DNA from: Branchiostoma floridae
Taxonomy: Eukaryota; Chordata; Leptocardii; Amphioxiformes; Branchiostomatidae
Assembly: GCF_000003815.2 (NCBI RefSeq)
Contig: NC_049984.1
Coordinates: 6,344,715 to 6,408,714, forward strand
DNA: 64,000 nucleotides
Reading direction: 5' to 3'
The notes beneath the pieces were generated by a model, which had not been told where the DNA came from, ran no database searches, and saw nothing but the letters and a program-made list of their open reading frames with translations. The position numbers and the translations under genes were made by a program. This document shows, one piece after another, positions 25,001 to 32,298 of the stretch (positions are counted from its first letter, which is position 1; each line of letters opens with the position of its first letter).

Positions 25001-25225
25001 TGGACAACGAAAGGGGTTATCATAGGGATCATGGTGATCGGCATCTTCCTTCCTGTCATGACACTGTTCTTCGTGCTGTACGTCATGGACTTCCGCAAAC
25101 AGTGGCGGAAGAGAAAGCTTTCCAACAAGATGACGGACGAGAACAGGTACGCGCCCCCTCCAACCGTGGCTGCCAACGACAGGCCGCCGTACCCCCGATT
25201 CCAGATCACGGAGGACCAGGACTGA
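9888..25225 (+). CDS. Neuroligin-like (cholinesterase-like adhesion molecule) gene, 5'-incomplete, 7 exons
   Basis: Gene model: 9888-10073, 16571-16758, 18640-18796, 20222-20403, 20947-21076, 22967-23063, 24763-25225. All borders are AG/GT and all phases join in frame (1-2, 0-0, 1-2, 0-0, 1-2, 2-1). The product is the C-terminal two thirds of a carboxylesterase-fold protein plus a transmembrane helix and short tail, the layout of neuroligins and related type I adhesion proteins. The catalytic Ser position is Gln (10022-10024) and the His region reads A-L-D-D-V where active cholinesterases have H-G-D-E-V, so it should be enzymatically dead. The acidic triad position appears kept (T-G-T-E-W in exon 18640). 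Its paralog lies tail-to-tail at 31848-63426. Missing: signal peptide, N-terminal fold and His-Gly-Gly exon. No AATAAA was seen close after the stop. Confidence 0.8.
11250..12460 (-). repeat. Interspersed element with 245-250 bp tandem repeats and octamer-like motifs, minus orientation
   Basis: The block ACATACCAAAAATCATGACG / GATCCGTCAACA recurs near 11390 (weak), 11613, 11863 and 12108. Each period carries ATTAATTATGCAAAT and the inverse ATTTGCATAAT. Read on the minus strand, the right part (12460 to about 12130: TGTGTCTGTGTG, then GGGCCCCCTAGCGGC twice) is homologous to the plus-strand element at 59299-60385, so these are two copies of one family in opposite orientation. No protein was recognised. 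The element sits inside an intron. Confidence 0.6.
12475..12610 (-). repeat. Left arm of an inverted pair of coding-like segments
   Basis: On the minus strand the segment runs CAGCATAAAGGGACCAACTA, ATAGTCCAAAATGGAAATCA, then CCTAATTGCAGTGTCCAATA. The same order recurs on the plus strand at 13083-13280. Both copies translate alike (Q-H-K-G-T-x-x-S-P-K-W-K, then P-N-C-S-x-Q-Y-S-D-F), so an old coding sequence seems to be repeated. No family recognised. Confidence 0.45.
13083..13280 (+). repeat. Right arm of an inverted pair of coding-like segments
   Basis: Inverted homolog of 12475-12610, separated from it by about 470 bp. This arm has roughly 75 extra bases (about 13136-13210) between the K-W-K-type and P-N-C-S-type blocks, and its frame is interrupted. 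The layout could be a foldback element, or two insertions of one repeat in opposite orientation. Confidence 0.45.
13281..16570. other. Remaining intron sequence, nothing recognised
   Basis: Plain non-coding sequence. The short ORFs (for example 15673-16013 on the minus strand) are AT-rich, overlap each other and show no motif. Small local duplications around 16090-16140 are minor. Confidence 0.4.
16571..16758 (+). CDS. Neuroligin-like plus gene, exon after the nucleophile elbow
   Basis: Acceptor CCACTTCAG; two bases complete Asp, then L-F-K-R-T-I-L-S-S-G-S-P-L, the counterpart of the neuroligin/esterase strand G-L-F-x-x-A-I-x-Q-S-G. The exon continues to a Cys pair (F-N-C-D-G ... M-L-D-C-L), matching the conserved disulfide around the neuroligin M-V-E-C-L block. 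Length 188 nt, phase 2-in/0-out, donor CAGGAG|GTACGG. The minus-strand counterpart 39269-39456 is also 188 nt with the same phases. Confidence 0.85.
16759..18639 (+). other. Intron of plus gene, 1.9 kb
   Basis: It contains a minus-oriented tRNA-headed SINE (17500-17640). A 119-codon open frame on the minus strand (18199-17840) has no recognisable family. Nothing else stands out. Confidence 0.55.
17500..17640 (-). repeat. tRNA-derived SINE head, minus orientation
   Basis: On the minus strand GTGTCTGTGTGGCGCAACGG gives a box A-like segment, and GGTCCTGAGTTCGATACTC resembles box B (GGTTCGANTCC). A GC-rich body follows toward 17510. The spacing of the boxes fits a tRNA-like head, but flanking sequence and mismatched stems argue against a functional tRNA gene. 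Confidence 0.6.
18640..18796 (+). CDS. Neuroligin-like plus gene, exon with retained acidic triad position
   Basis: After ATTTGTCAG the exon opens in phase 0 with T-I-V-H-L-E-V-A-E-L-P-K-W-T-P-V-V-D, corresponding to the neuroligin block F-x-P-V-I-D-G-D-V-I-P. It continues to M-L-G-F-T-G-T-E-W-A-S-K, which aligns with G-V-N-x-x-E-G, the loop carrying the acid of the esterase triad; a Glu is present. Length 157 nt, phase 1-out, donor TAAAG|GTAAAC. A central block M-Q-V-N-G-E-A-C is shared exactly with minus exon 38395-38542. Confidence 0.8.
18910..18993. repeat. (ATTGT)n pentamer microsatellite
   Basis: About 16-17 copies of ATTGT with one irregular unit (ATGTT) near the start. It lies in the intron 110 bp after donor 18796. 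Simple repeat with no coding role. Confidence 0.95.
18994..20221 (+). other. Remainder of intron, nothing recognised
   Basis: No repeat or gene was recognised. Both strands show open frames of 65-76 codons near 19247-19832 without family motifs. Confidence 0.4.
20222..20403 (+). CDS. Neuroligin-like plus gene, helical exon before the His region
   Basis: Acceptor TCTCTTCCCAG; CC completes Ala, then helical sequence including M-S-A-A-E-F-R-M-L-I, P-E-E-V-A-D-L-V-T-Y-E-Y and W-L-R-P-G-D-R-F-A-T-R. This matches the neuroligin region D-F-x-x-x-V-x-x-F-V...F-x-Y-T-D-W. Length 182 nt, phase 0-out, donor ATACAG|GTGACT. The last 13 exonic bases plus donor are repeated three more times in the following intron. 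Counterpart: minus exon 35873-36063. Confidence 0.8.
20391..20700 (+). repeat. Tandem repeat of 83-85 bp that begins inside an exon and repeats its 5' splice site
   Basis: Units start at 20391, 20474, 20558 and 20643 (the last is partial). Each begins with CAG-C-(T/A)-ACATACAG|GTG(A/G)CTG, that is the last 13 bases of exon 20222-20403 plus the donor, followed by intron sequence with GCCTAGAGTTAGATGT. The three downstream copies are decoy donors at 20487, 20571 and 20656. A TAG at 20434-20436, in frame with the exon, means use of any decoy would truncate the protein. Confidence 0.9.
20947..21076 (+). CDS. Neuroligin-like plus gene, exon leading to the His loop
   Basis: Acceptor TTATGTACCAG, phase 0: A-I-S-D-A-L-Y-V-A-P-A-I-Q-S-A-A, then L-S-T-Y-V-Y-Q-F. 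This aligns with the neuroligin strand Y-G-S-P-T-Y-F-Y-A-F that precedes the catalytic His loop. It ends P-G-A-L-D plus one base (donor GGACG|GTAAGG), 130 nt, phase 1-out. The A-I-S-D-A-L-(Y/F)-V-A-P-A start is shared with minus exon 34193-34325. Confidence 0.8.
21077..22966 (+). other. Intron of plus gene, nothing recognised
   Basis: 1.9 kb of AT-rich sequence without identifiable exons or repeats. No additional exon carrying a His-Gly-Asp-Glu loop was found here, and the exons on either side join in frame without one. Confidence 0.5.
22967..23063 (+). CDS. Neuroligin-like plus gene, exon covering the former catalytic-His region
   Basis: Acceptor CCCCCACAG; AC completes Asp, giving A-L-D-D-V-S-L-I-F-P-E-Q-P across the border. 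This aligns with A-H-G-D-E-V-P-Y-V-F-G-V-P, so the His position appears to be Ala. It continues A-E-L-S-A-A-I-M-D-L-V-G-S-F-G-R-T-G, matching L-S-x-x-x-M-x-Y-W-x-N-F-A-K-T-G-(D/N)-P of neuroligins and esterases. 97 nt, phase 2-out, donor ACAGG|GTGGGT. No counterpart was found in the minus-strand paralog. Exon end and donor are partly duplicated downstream. Confidence 0.75.
23050..23400 (+). repeat. Degenerate tandem repeat spanning the 5' splice site of exon 22967-23063
   Basis: The exon end and following intron (CAGGACAGG|GTGGGTATATGTCCTGGTGAGATGG, given here across the junction in two parts) are echoed at about 23190-23250 (ATGTCCTGGTGAGATGG, GAAGCGTCTTGCATGGCAG) and at 23345-23390 (GATGACAGG|GTGAGTATGTCC). 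The last copy recreates an exon-like end with donor GT at 23357-23358. Units are roughly 135-155 bp and diverged. Confidence 0.75.
23401..24762 (+). other. Last intron of plus gene, nothing recognised
   Basis: AT-rich, no repeat family recognised. AATAAA-type hexamers at about 23631 and 24580 lie inside the intron and could act as internal poly(A) signals, but nothing supports that directly. Confidence 0.4.
24763..25225 (+). CDS. Neuroligin-like plus gene, last exon: ectodomain end, transmembrane helix, cytoplasmic tail
   Basis: Acceptor TTCGCTCACAG; C completes Gly, then T-P-Q-W, ectodomain residues to a K-Q-V-T-F-W-N-K block (compare neuroligin V-A-F-W-L-E-L-V-P), a linker of about 40 residues, and P-D-I-S-W-T-T-K-G before a roughly 24-residue hydrophobic helix (G-V-I-I-G-I-M-V-I-G-I-F-L-P-V-M). 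A basic stop-transfer (R-K-Q-W-R-K-R-K) and a 43-residue tail with M-T-D-E-N-R-Y-A-P-P-P-T (motif 25145-25165) follow, ending E-D-Q-D and TGA. There is no neuroligin-type C-terminal PDZ ligand. Helix and tail motif are closely conserved with 31848-32298, while the linker is not. Confidence 0.85.
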
Positions 25226-27060
25226 AGCAATCTTAACGTAGCGCCCTCTAGCGTCTGCAGTTGTTATTCCAGTCGACTCCACCATCTGTTAGTACAGGGT
25301 ATATGATGTGGCGACTAGTGATGAAATCCTGCCCCTTTCGTTGTGTGACTTCTGTAGGTGTCTGATGTAAAAACTCGTAACAATGTAGATCGGTATTCCT
25401 GAATGTTTGATATGTTTTAAGCTTCCACGGATCTCCACAGAGTGTAGTTCATTAGAATGTCGCATGAAAAATTTCGACAAGTCCCTAGCACAATGGTATC
25501 ACAACGCCCTCTTGCGTTTTCAGTTTGGTAACATGGTAGAAAGTATCAAAATTTCACAAACTAACCCTGAACATCCGTTTGGATGACATTGAAGCTTGAG
25601 GCTGTTACCGTACAAATGAAAAAGACAACCATATGAGCTATAACAATAGCCATTGTACCTACTTCACTAGTAGAGAACAGGGTCATTTACCCATGATATT
25701 CCTGGGTTCACAACATGATCAGCCAAAGTAAAATTGAGGACCTAATGTCAGAGTACTCTCCGCGTTTACCCCACCCTTTATTTATCTCCATGGAAACGAT
25801 TTTTATGCCATACTGTTGGTGTAATACCTACAACACGTGAGACGTTGCAACACGTTGAGGTTTGTATCAGGAAACGTCAGGGTGTCGTGATTGTCATGTT
25901 CAATTCAATTCAAACAAAACGAACCCATGATACAAAGTCTCGTTGGAACACGCGTTGTCGTCATTTGAACCTGCAGGAGTAATAGTGACAGTATTGCCCT
26001 CTTCTTATGTCACAATCATATCTCTGTTGGCCCAAAAGATGATCATTGTGGTTTGCACAATATTTGATAGAAAAAAGTTCACAAAGTGTAGATCGACGTT
26101 ACTGCTAGCCACGGGGCAAATGGTTACGAGAGTTTCCCAATCTAGTTCGATTTTACGAATGATGTAAATATATTCAGAAATGTAAATGTGTTGCTATAGT
26201 GACGATGTTGCTGTCAAGTTTGACATGCTAGGCTGGAGTGTCTTCGGGCGGCTATCTGCCGATTGTACATACTTCACGAGTGGTACTACATAAGCTGAAA
26301 ATATTTTAGTGTAGTGTAAAACATCAGTGTATATAAAAGCCCGTGTATAACAGTGTAGCTATTGTGCGGAACTATAGTACATATATATATATATATATGC
26401 CTATTTCGGTACTCAGTTGGGCCTGTAACTCTTTCTACGAAACAGAATAGGGGGCCATATCTGCTTCACATGATATCTGCAAGTCTTTGTTTTCAGGATA
26501 ATGCGCTATTCTTGCTTGCCTTGTTTTAGAATGACATTGTAGACAAATCCCGAAGTACTTAGATGACATTTGCTGAGCAAAACGCGTTGATGTCATATGC
26601 CCGTGTGTAATCAATGATGTACAAATGTACCATAACAACCGCAATGGCTTATCTGTTCATCTTTACACTCATGTAAAGGTCCTTGATGTATCCAAATCCA
26701 TCACAGTACACTAACCTCTCGAAGGCTATGTATGTTTACTGATCGTACATGGTCTTATATATGATATTCATATACACTTGGTCATCCATGGAAGGTAATG
26801 TCTGTCTAGTTATCTTCTCTTGCATCCAGATGGCTGCTCTAATAGGATTACGTTTAGTCACGAAGTCTTTTGTGAGCACATATGGGATATTCCGAAAATG
26901 TTCTGTCTTCAAACATGGACATTCTGTTTCAATTACTGACCATTTAAGTTATCGTTGTTACAACATTAGATGCTATAATTATCTCAGTGATCATTCTTTA
27001 TGACACATACCACAGAAAATGTTAAAATGTTAAGAGCCGTTCTGGTAGAAGTACTATAAA
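25226..27060. other. Intergenic region after the plus gene
   Basis: Presumed 3' UTR and intergenic DNA. No AATAAA was seen within about 1.5 kb of the stop. A short (TA)n lies at 26381-26398. Short ORFs show no family motif. Confidence 0.4.
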
Positions 27061-27061
27061 T

Positions 27062-27330
27062 CCCATCTTTTGAGGGTTACTAGTATTAAACGTTCCTTTA
27101 ATATAGGAAGGTTGGATGAGAAGGTTTGTAGGTTCTGCGATTCTGTACGGTATTGTGCAAGCAGAATGTGTATTGTGCAGCAGCTGCGTAAATATTTAGT
27201 AGATCAATTTGATAACAGAAGGAGTGTGGAGAACTCGTCATGGCTAAAAACTTCGTACGAAGGACATACCTTCTTGTTGAAAGATTTCAGGCATAACCGG
27301 CGAAACAAAATGTGATTATTTGTATTCCTG
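27062..27330 (+). mobile_element. Probable remnant of a non-LTR retrotransposon ORF
   Basis: One frame reads R-V-T-S-I-K-R-S-F-N-I-G-R-L-D-E-K-V-C-R-F-C-D-S. This resembles the start of the C-terminal Cys-rich segment of LINE ORF2 proteins, where the usual form is a basic stretch, then C-x-x-C, then an acidic E-D-E-x-H. The acidic part is lost, apparently by frameshift. An AATAAA follows at about 27650. Weak but consistent with the LINE tails elsewhere in the window. Confidence 0.35.
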
Positions 27331-29065
27331 AGTAAGCTGCGTTACACAGGTAGAGAAATTCAGAGTGTTACAGTTGCTTTGTTTGAGGCAAATAGTTCCA
27401 AACTTATTAGGAATAACAGAAATCTTTGGTATACTACGCCAGAAAACTGATTTGTACGGTTGCCATTGGAGCTGGGTTTAGTTCTATTGCTTGTGAGTTG
27501 TAAGAGATATGCGAACGGGATTTCCTAATGAGACTATTTTTGTACAGAAGTGTGTTTGGACGCTTTGATGCGGCTGCAGTGACGCCGTTGTTGGTACGTT
27601 TTGATCTATGCATTGTTGTATGTACAGCACTGGAGAAGCCTCATGATTATGAATAAAAGAGCAGCAATACGTTAAATGTGTGTGATGATTGAGAACATAA
27701 GTTCGAAATGAAAATTATTTTGAAATGATGATCTATGCTATCACTATTTATAGCATATCATCGAGTTGATTGAGCACATCATAGAGGTTGTGAATCGACA
27801 TCATCTGTGTATGGTGTTGAAGAAAGTGACTCGGATGAGTCGGATAATAGCAAAAAAGCCACAAAAAAATTGTCAGTTGTCCATTTTTTCCAATGAATAT
27901 GATATGGAGATTGAATCGTTAACTTCAAAAGTAGAATTTTCTTTTACCCATTTAAACCCTATCAGTGCACGATTTGATTTCGCCATCCCCCTTCACAAAA
28001 ACAAAAATTGCAATTTACGAAAAGCTGTTCTGTAAAATCGACTCAGTGCGATCATCAGGACTTGTTGAGTTACATGCACAATCAAAGCCTATCGTCAAAG
28101 AGCAATGAATTAAAAACAAGTAAACTTGTATGCGTCGGGCCGTCATTACGTCCATAATTACTTTATATTAGCAAGATGTATTAGAGCTGCTGCATTCATG
28201 TGGTAACCTTTAATTCCTTCCTTCTTCGTTGTCTCTGTAAAGATGAGGCGCGACAAGACGAACTATGGTGATGTTTATTATAGATTTTGTACATTTTCCC
28301 AAGTGCTTATATGAAAGCTGTGCACATAGACCACACACGAATATTACAATCCTCACAATTTTCTTACAAAAATACTTTCTCCATGTATGAAATGCACCAG
28401 TATGGTGCAAAGGCCATGTGCCCTTTCGTACATTCCTTCCGTGGATTCTGTTGAACACTGGAGCTCCTTAATTCTCATTTAAAGACTCGGGTATCTAAGA
28501 AATGTGCAAACTTAATGATCGTTAACACAAAGACATCCTGAATCATTCAAAGGATGTTCCTTAGAATCAATTGTTTTCCTTTGTTGCAAAACATTCACAT
28601 TCATTCATTTCACGATGTCACTTCACCGTGGAAATAGTTGTCAATTTGACCCCAAAAAAAATACCGGATCAACAAATGCACCTTACTCCCTCTCGCTAAA
28701 ATTAAAATCACTCCAAAATCTATCAGTGAGAGAGAGAGCGCATTCTTCGGTATGATACTTTTAAAATCTAGTTTTGCGATTGTTCTGACTTTGCCTGCAG
28801 AAATTTAAACCTATCTTGCATATAAACTCGGATCCAACTGTACACAATGCATCTCTGTAAACTTTGTCATATCAAAATCAAGATCTCAGAAACCTGCAAG
28901 TAAATCAACTGAAAAGTAAAGAGATTCACGATTCTAACTTTGCATGTGCAACAAATACAATGTGGGTAATATGTCGAAATTGAAGCTCCTAATTTTCAAA
29001 CATTTTTTTTATCTCGACCATTGTCTCGTTTTGCATAACAATGTCCAGACGTATAATCCTTTGTC
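27331..29065. other. Intergenic, nothing recognised
   Basis: AT-rich sequence with short unrelated ORFs and no repeat family identified by eye. Confidence 0.4.
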
Positions 29066-29548
29066 TCACTGGCCTTCACCTTTGACATATGCATTTTGCT
29101 GCACATGCGTACTTAAAATCGTCATCCTCCTTATAGTACAGAAAGATACGTAACTTTGGTGGGCTAGTCCGTGTGGATGATGACGAAGGGCATTGCACGC
29201 TGGGCACATGTGGCAACGTCTGTGGCAGCACTTCAGCTCATACACTGGGGGATCCATGTTGCATTCCATGGGATAGCATGTTCGTAAATTCCACAGCCAT
29301 CTCAAGCTAGCTTCTCCTGAGGGATGAACGACTGAAGTCCTTCCAATCAGTACATGCTTGTTTTTAAGCCGTACGTCATGGTGGTACTCATTTTTTCTAT
29401 ACAGGTGCCCATCGTGCAACGCGCCCAAGGGTACCTGTGATGTTTGGACATCTATGAGCCTGCCTAGTCCTCTTTGAGAATTATGCTTCCATCGATTCAA
29501 CATACGGCTGTACATCATCATGTGTGCCTCTTGAATGGGTCTATCCAT
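29066..29548 (-). CDS. Hypothetical Cys-rich ORF, 160 codons, tentative IL-17-like pattern
   Basis: ATG at 29548-29546 and stop at 29068-29066 on the minus strand; an in-frame TGA lies just upstream of the ATG. The N-terminal half is basic and lacks a signal peptide. The C-terminal part has R-T-C-Y-P-M-E-C-N-M-D-P-P-V-Y-E-L-K-C-C, then H-R-R-C-H-M-C-P-A-C. The order (C-x-P, D-P-x-x-x-P-V-x-x-E-x-x-C, C-x-x-x-C) recalls the core of IL-17 family cytokines, but spacing is off and the final Cys pattern is not matched. It could be one exon (a GTATCT donor-like site follows S-Y near 29149) or a chance ORF. It lies between the 3' ends of the two main genes. Confidence 0.3.
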   Translation of the reverse strand: MDRPIQEAHMMMYSRMLNRWKHNSQRGLGRLIDVQTSQVPLGALHDGHLYRKNEYHHDVRLKNKHVLIGRTSVVHPSGEASLRWLWNLRTCYPMECNMDPPVYELKCCHRRCHMCPACNALRHHPHGLAHQSYVSFCTIRRMTILSTHVQQNAYVKGEGQ

Positions 29549-30950
29549 TCTTAATCCGGTAGGGGGCGTTCATGACACACCGGAAGGATTTGGACAGGCA
29601 TTCAGGCAACATAACCGAGAGAAAACACTTCAAACTTTACAAACGGATACCGTCTGAAAAGAGGAAGCAAGAACATATCTACATCACTGACCGCCCAATA
29701 TTACCGACGTCATGATAATGAATGTTCTTCTTTAGGAACTGCAAATGTTGAAGTTAGTGATACCGCTATAACTTTACTGGCTTGAATGCGCCATTCTTTA
29801 ATTTTCTGTTCATTTATCATGTAAAAATGTTGCGCAATAACATACATTTCAGGCATTACGAAAATTTCTTTTTTTTTTCAGGGGCACGAAAACTTATTTT
29901 CATTTACATCCAAAAGCTTAATCACAGTCTCCATAACGGAATCAAAAGGCTCCATTCTGAATTGTAATTTTTCGTTGAGAAGATGGACTAAAAGCATGAT
30001 TATCCTTTCAGTGCTTTCCACAAAACGTGACAAATCGACGCATAACATACCTTCAAGTCCACAACACAGGGTACCGTATGATACAGTACGATATGGAGTC
30101 ACCTTTGTAGCACAAAATAGTACATTTGGTACCTAACAATAGATACAATGTACAGAAACCCACACAATATGCAGAAACCCACGGAACAAAAGCATTGTCG
30201 GTTAGTACGGTCGACGTGAGTAAACTGTAGCACTGCCATTTCTTTGTCTGTAAATGACGGGACAAGAAATTTCTGTCGATGAGCCAATCCCGCTGATTTC
30301 CGCTTCACAACTCAGCCCGTGAGAATTAAAGAGATCTGCTATAATTTCAGTTGTGATTTGCGGGGAAGCTATACTCGTCGAAATGAACATCTAAAACATT
30401 GCCAAGGTTCTAAAACAGAACGTTACCATTCAAATGGTGTCGGTGACAAAGTTTTGAGTCACAGCAGCTAAGGATCCAGCTGTTGGACAAAGATGATTGG
30501 AGGAAGGAGGAAGATTATGAAGCAATAATGATGTTCGACTTGATTTTCGATGTGTAAGATTTCTTTTTCTGGTTACCTGTGCTCTGTGTATGTTCCTTCT
30601 GATCTTAAGAACTATGGATCTCTAGGTCCCGCTCTCCGTGACAAAGTGTGATTTAGTGTAAATCAAATGAGTAAAGTAAACCCAACATAGTTTCCCACGC
30701 TATTCCACGCAAGTTCTTGTAACGGTTTGAATGCTTAGTAAAGCTGCATCTAATGGTATGTACTGGAAGGATTTACATTAAATACGTAATTCGTAATTCC
30801 AACTAAGTTGTATTGTGAAGCAGTCATATACAGACAAAGTGATGGCAGCTCAATCGTCCCTTCAACCGTCCGTGTGTAAGACGTCTGTACAGAATCGGGT
30901 GTATAGATACATCACTGATAACTTCTGTCTCTACGTAACAGTGTACAAAT
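29549..30950. other. Intergenic, nothing recognised
   Basis: Overlapping short ORFs on the minus strand (29878-30390) have no family resemblance and low coding character. No tandem repeats were noted. Confidence 0.4.
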
Positions 30951-30959
30951 GTAGCTGGC

Positions 30960-31290
30960 AAGGTGCCGGCAATCTACTGTCTACTGGGACTGCAGAAGAC
31001 CAGAATCTACTGCAGCCCTGTCATCACTCAGAGCCTCAAGGGGGGCCAGTATCAGCCGGGTTAGGACGGGTGACGGTCTCATCATGGCCTGTACAGATGA
31101 GCTCCCTGTCAGCAGGCTTCCCTCTGATCCGTCACCCGCCATCATCGCTGCTGAGGGAATCACTAAGCACGTCATAAGTCTGGGAACAGGGAGGGCTCCA
31201 GACAGAAATGAAACTTTGGCCAATCAATACTGGGTACTTTTTAGCACAGAGAACATTTTGGTACATGATTCAATTTGGCAGAATTGAAAG
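30960..31290. other. Unassigned open block, strand unclear
   Basis: A relatively GC-rich patch is open on both strands. On plus, a frame runs through D-G-L-I-M-A-C-T-D-E-L-P-V-S-R-L-P-S and A-I-I-A-A-E-G-I-T-K-H-V-I to a stop at 31287. On minus, an 80-codon frame (31223-30981) is Ala/Leu/Ser-rich. No splice site set or family fixes the reading, and it may be a repeat fragment. Between here and 31847 nothing else was recognised. Confidence 0.2.
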
Positions 31291-31847
31291 GCAAGTTCGC
31301 ATCTTTTCTGATTATAGTATTGAAAAGCTGTCAACTAAAAGAAACAGACTTGCCTTTCACAAACGAAGAATAAGTGTCCTGTGCATACATAATGCCTGCT
31401 ACACAAGCAGACTTGACAGATAGATATCGGCTGCTACTGCTGAGGGACACAATAAAACTACAACAGACCAATCAACTGTACATGTTCCCTTTGTTCCAAG
31501 TCTTTGGTGCTCTTTGATTCTCATCAAATGCCTCTCGAAATGTGCGTCTTTCCTGCCCTGAGTTCCTTCAGCCACGGAGGCCTATGAATGATCAAACCGT
31601 GCCAAATGTCGTGAGTGTACTTTCAACACAACCTCGTTTCCCTCCAGTCATCAGATCCAAGTTCTCAAAAGACGTGTTCTTTTCCGCATGAGCCTGCATA
31701 CTCATCACTGGCTACAACTACAGACTCACACCACTGCACAAATCCACTGGCTTAGCGACATGTCCACGTCACTCGGGGCAAGCTCGTAACTGTCGTAAAC
31801 GCGTGAGTATAGTTGATGGAGTTGGATGCCGTTTTGCGGCCGGCCCA

Positions 31848-32298
31848 TCAGACGTCCTCGGACAGCTGGAGATGGTACGGTTTATCATTCACCTGTATTG
31901 TGGGCGGCGGCGCGTACCTGTGCTCATCGGACATTTGATACAGCAGCTTCCTGTTCCGCCGCTGCTGCTTGAAGTCGGCCACATACATGACGAAGAACGC
32001 CGTCATGACGGGCAGGAAGATCCCGACGACCATGATACCTATGATGATCCCCTTTGTGGTCCAGGTGATGTCGGGGGCCTCCTCGGTCGGCCGCGACGCT
32101 TTGGTCGGCTTGGTCGGCCTGGGAGCCCGCCGAGTCTTATCCACGACGCGCAGTAAGGAAGGAAACACTTCGTTCCAGAAGGTCACTTGTCTTCTGCGAG
32201 GATATCTGTCCATTTCAGCCTCCCCTCTGCCTATCTTCAAGTAGTCCTGCCTCCCTGCAGTAAATGTATTCATGGGCCGAGACTGCCATTTCGGCACC
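31848..32298 (-). CDS. Neuroligin-like minus gene, last exon: transmembrane helix and tail
   Basis: Acceptor GTATCCTGCAG on minus; one base completes a codon, then V-P-K-W-Q-S-R-P. It continues with R-R-R-Q-V-T-F-W-N-E-V-F-P-S-L-L, a Thr/Pro/Lys-rich linker, P-D-I-T-W-T-T-K-G and a hydrophobic helix (I-I-I-G-I-M-V-V-G-I-F-L-P-V-M). A basic stop-transfer and M-S-D-E-H-R-Y-A-P-P-P-T follow (Y-A-P-P-P core within 31899-31919), ending L-S-E-D-V and the stop. Length 451 nt. The C-terminal E-D-V fits the loose class III PDZ pattern (D/E-x-hydrophobic), unlike the plus paralog. Helix and tail motif are near-identical to 24763-25225. Confidence 0.85.

Noticed and set aside
9888-25225. Active carboxylesterase or acetylcholinesterase
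   Set aside because: The Ser position is Gln and the His loop reads A-L-D-D-V; a C-terminal transmembrane helix and tail fit the adhesion branch.
24683-25285. 200-codon minus-strand ORF and nested frames over the last exon of the plus gene
   Set aside because: Antisense shadow of exon 24763-25225, whose plus-strand reading has a matching splice site, transmembrane helix and a paralog.
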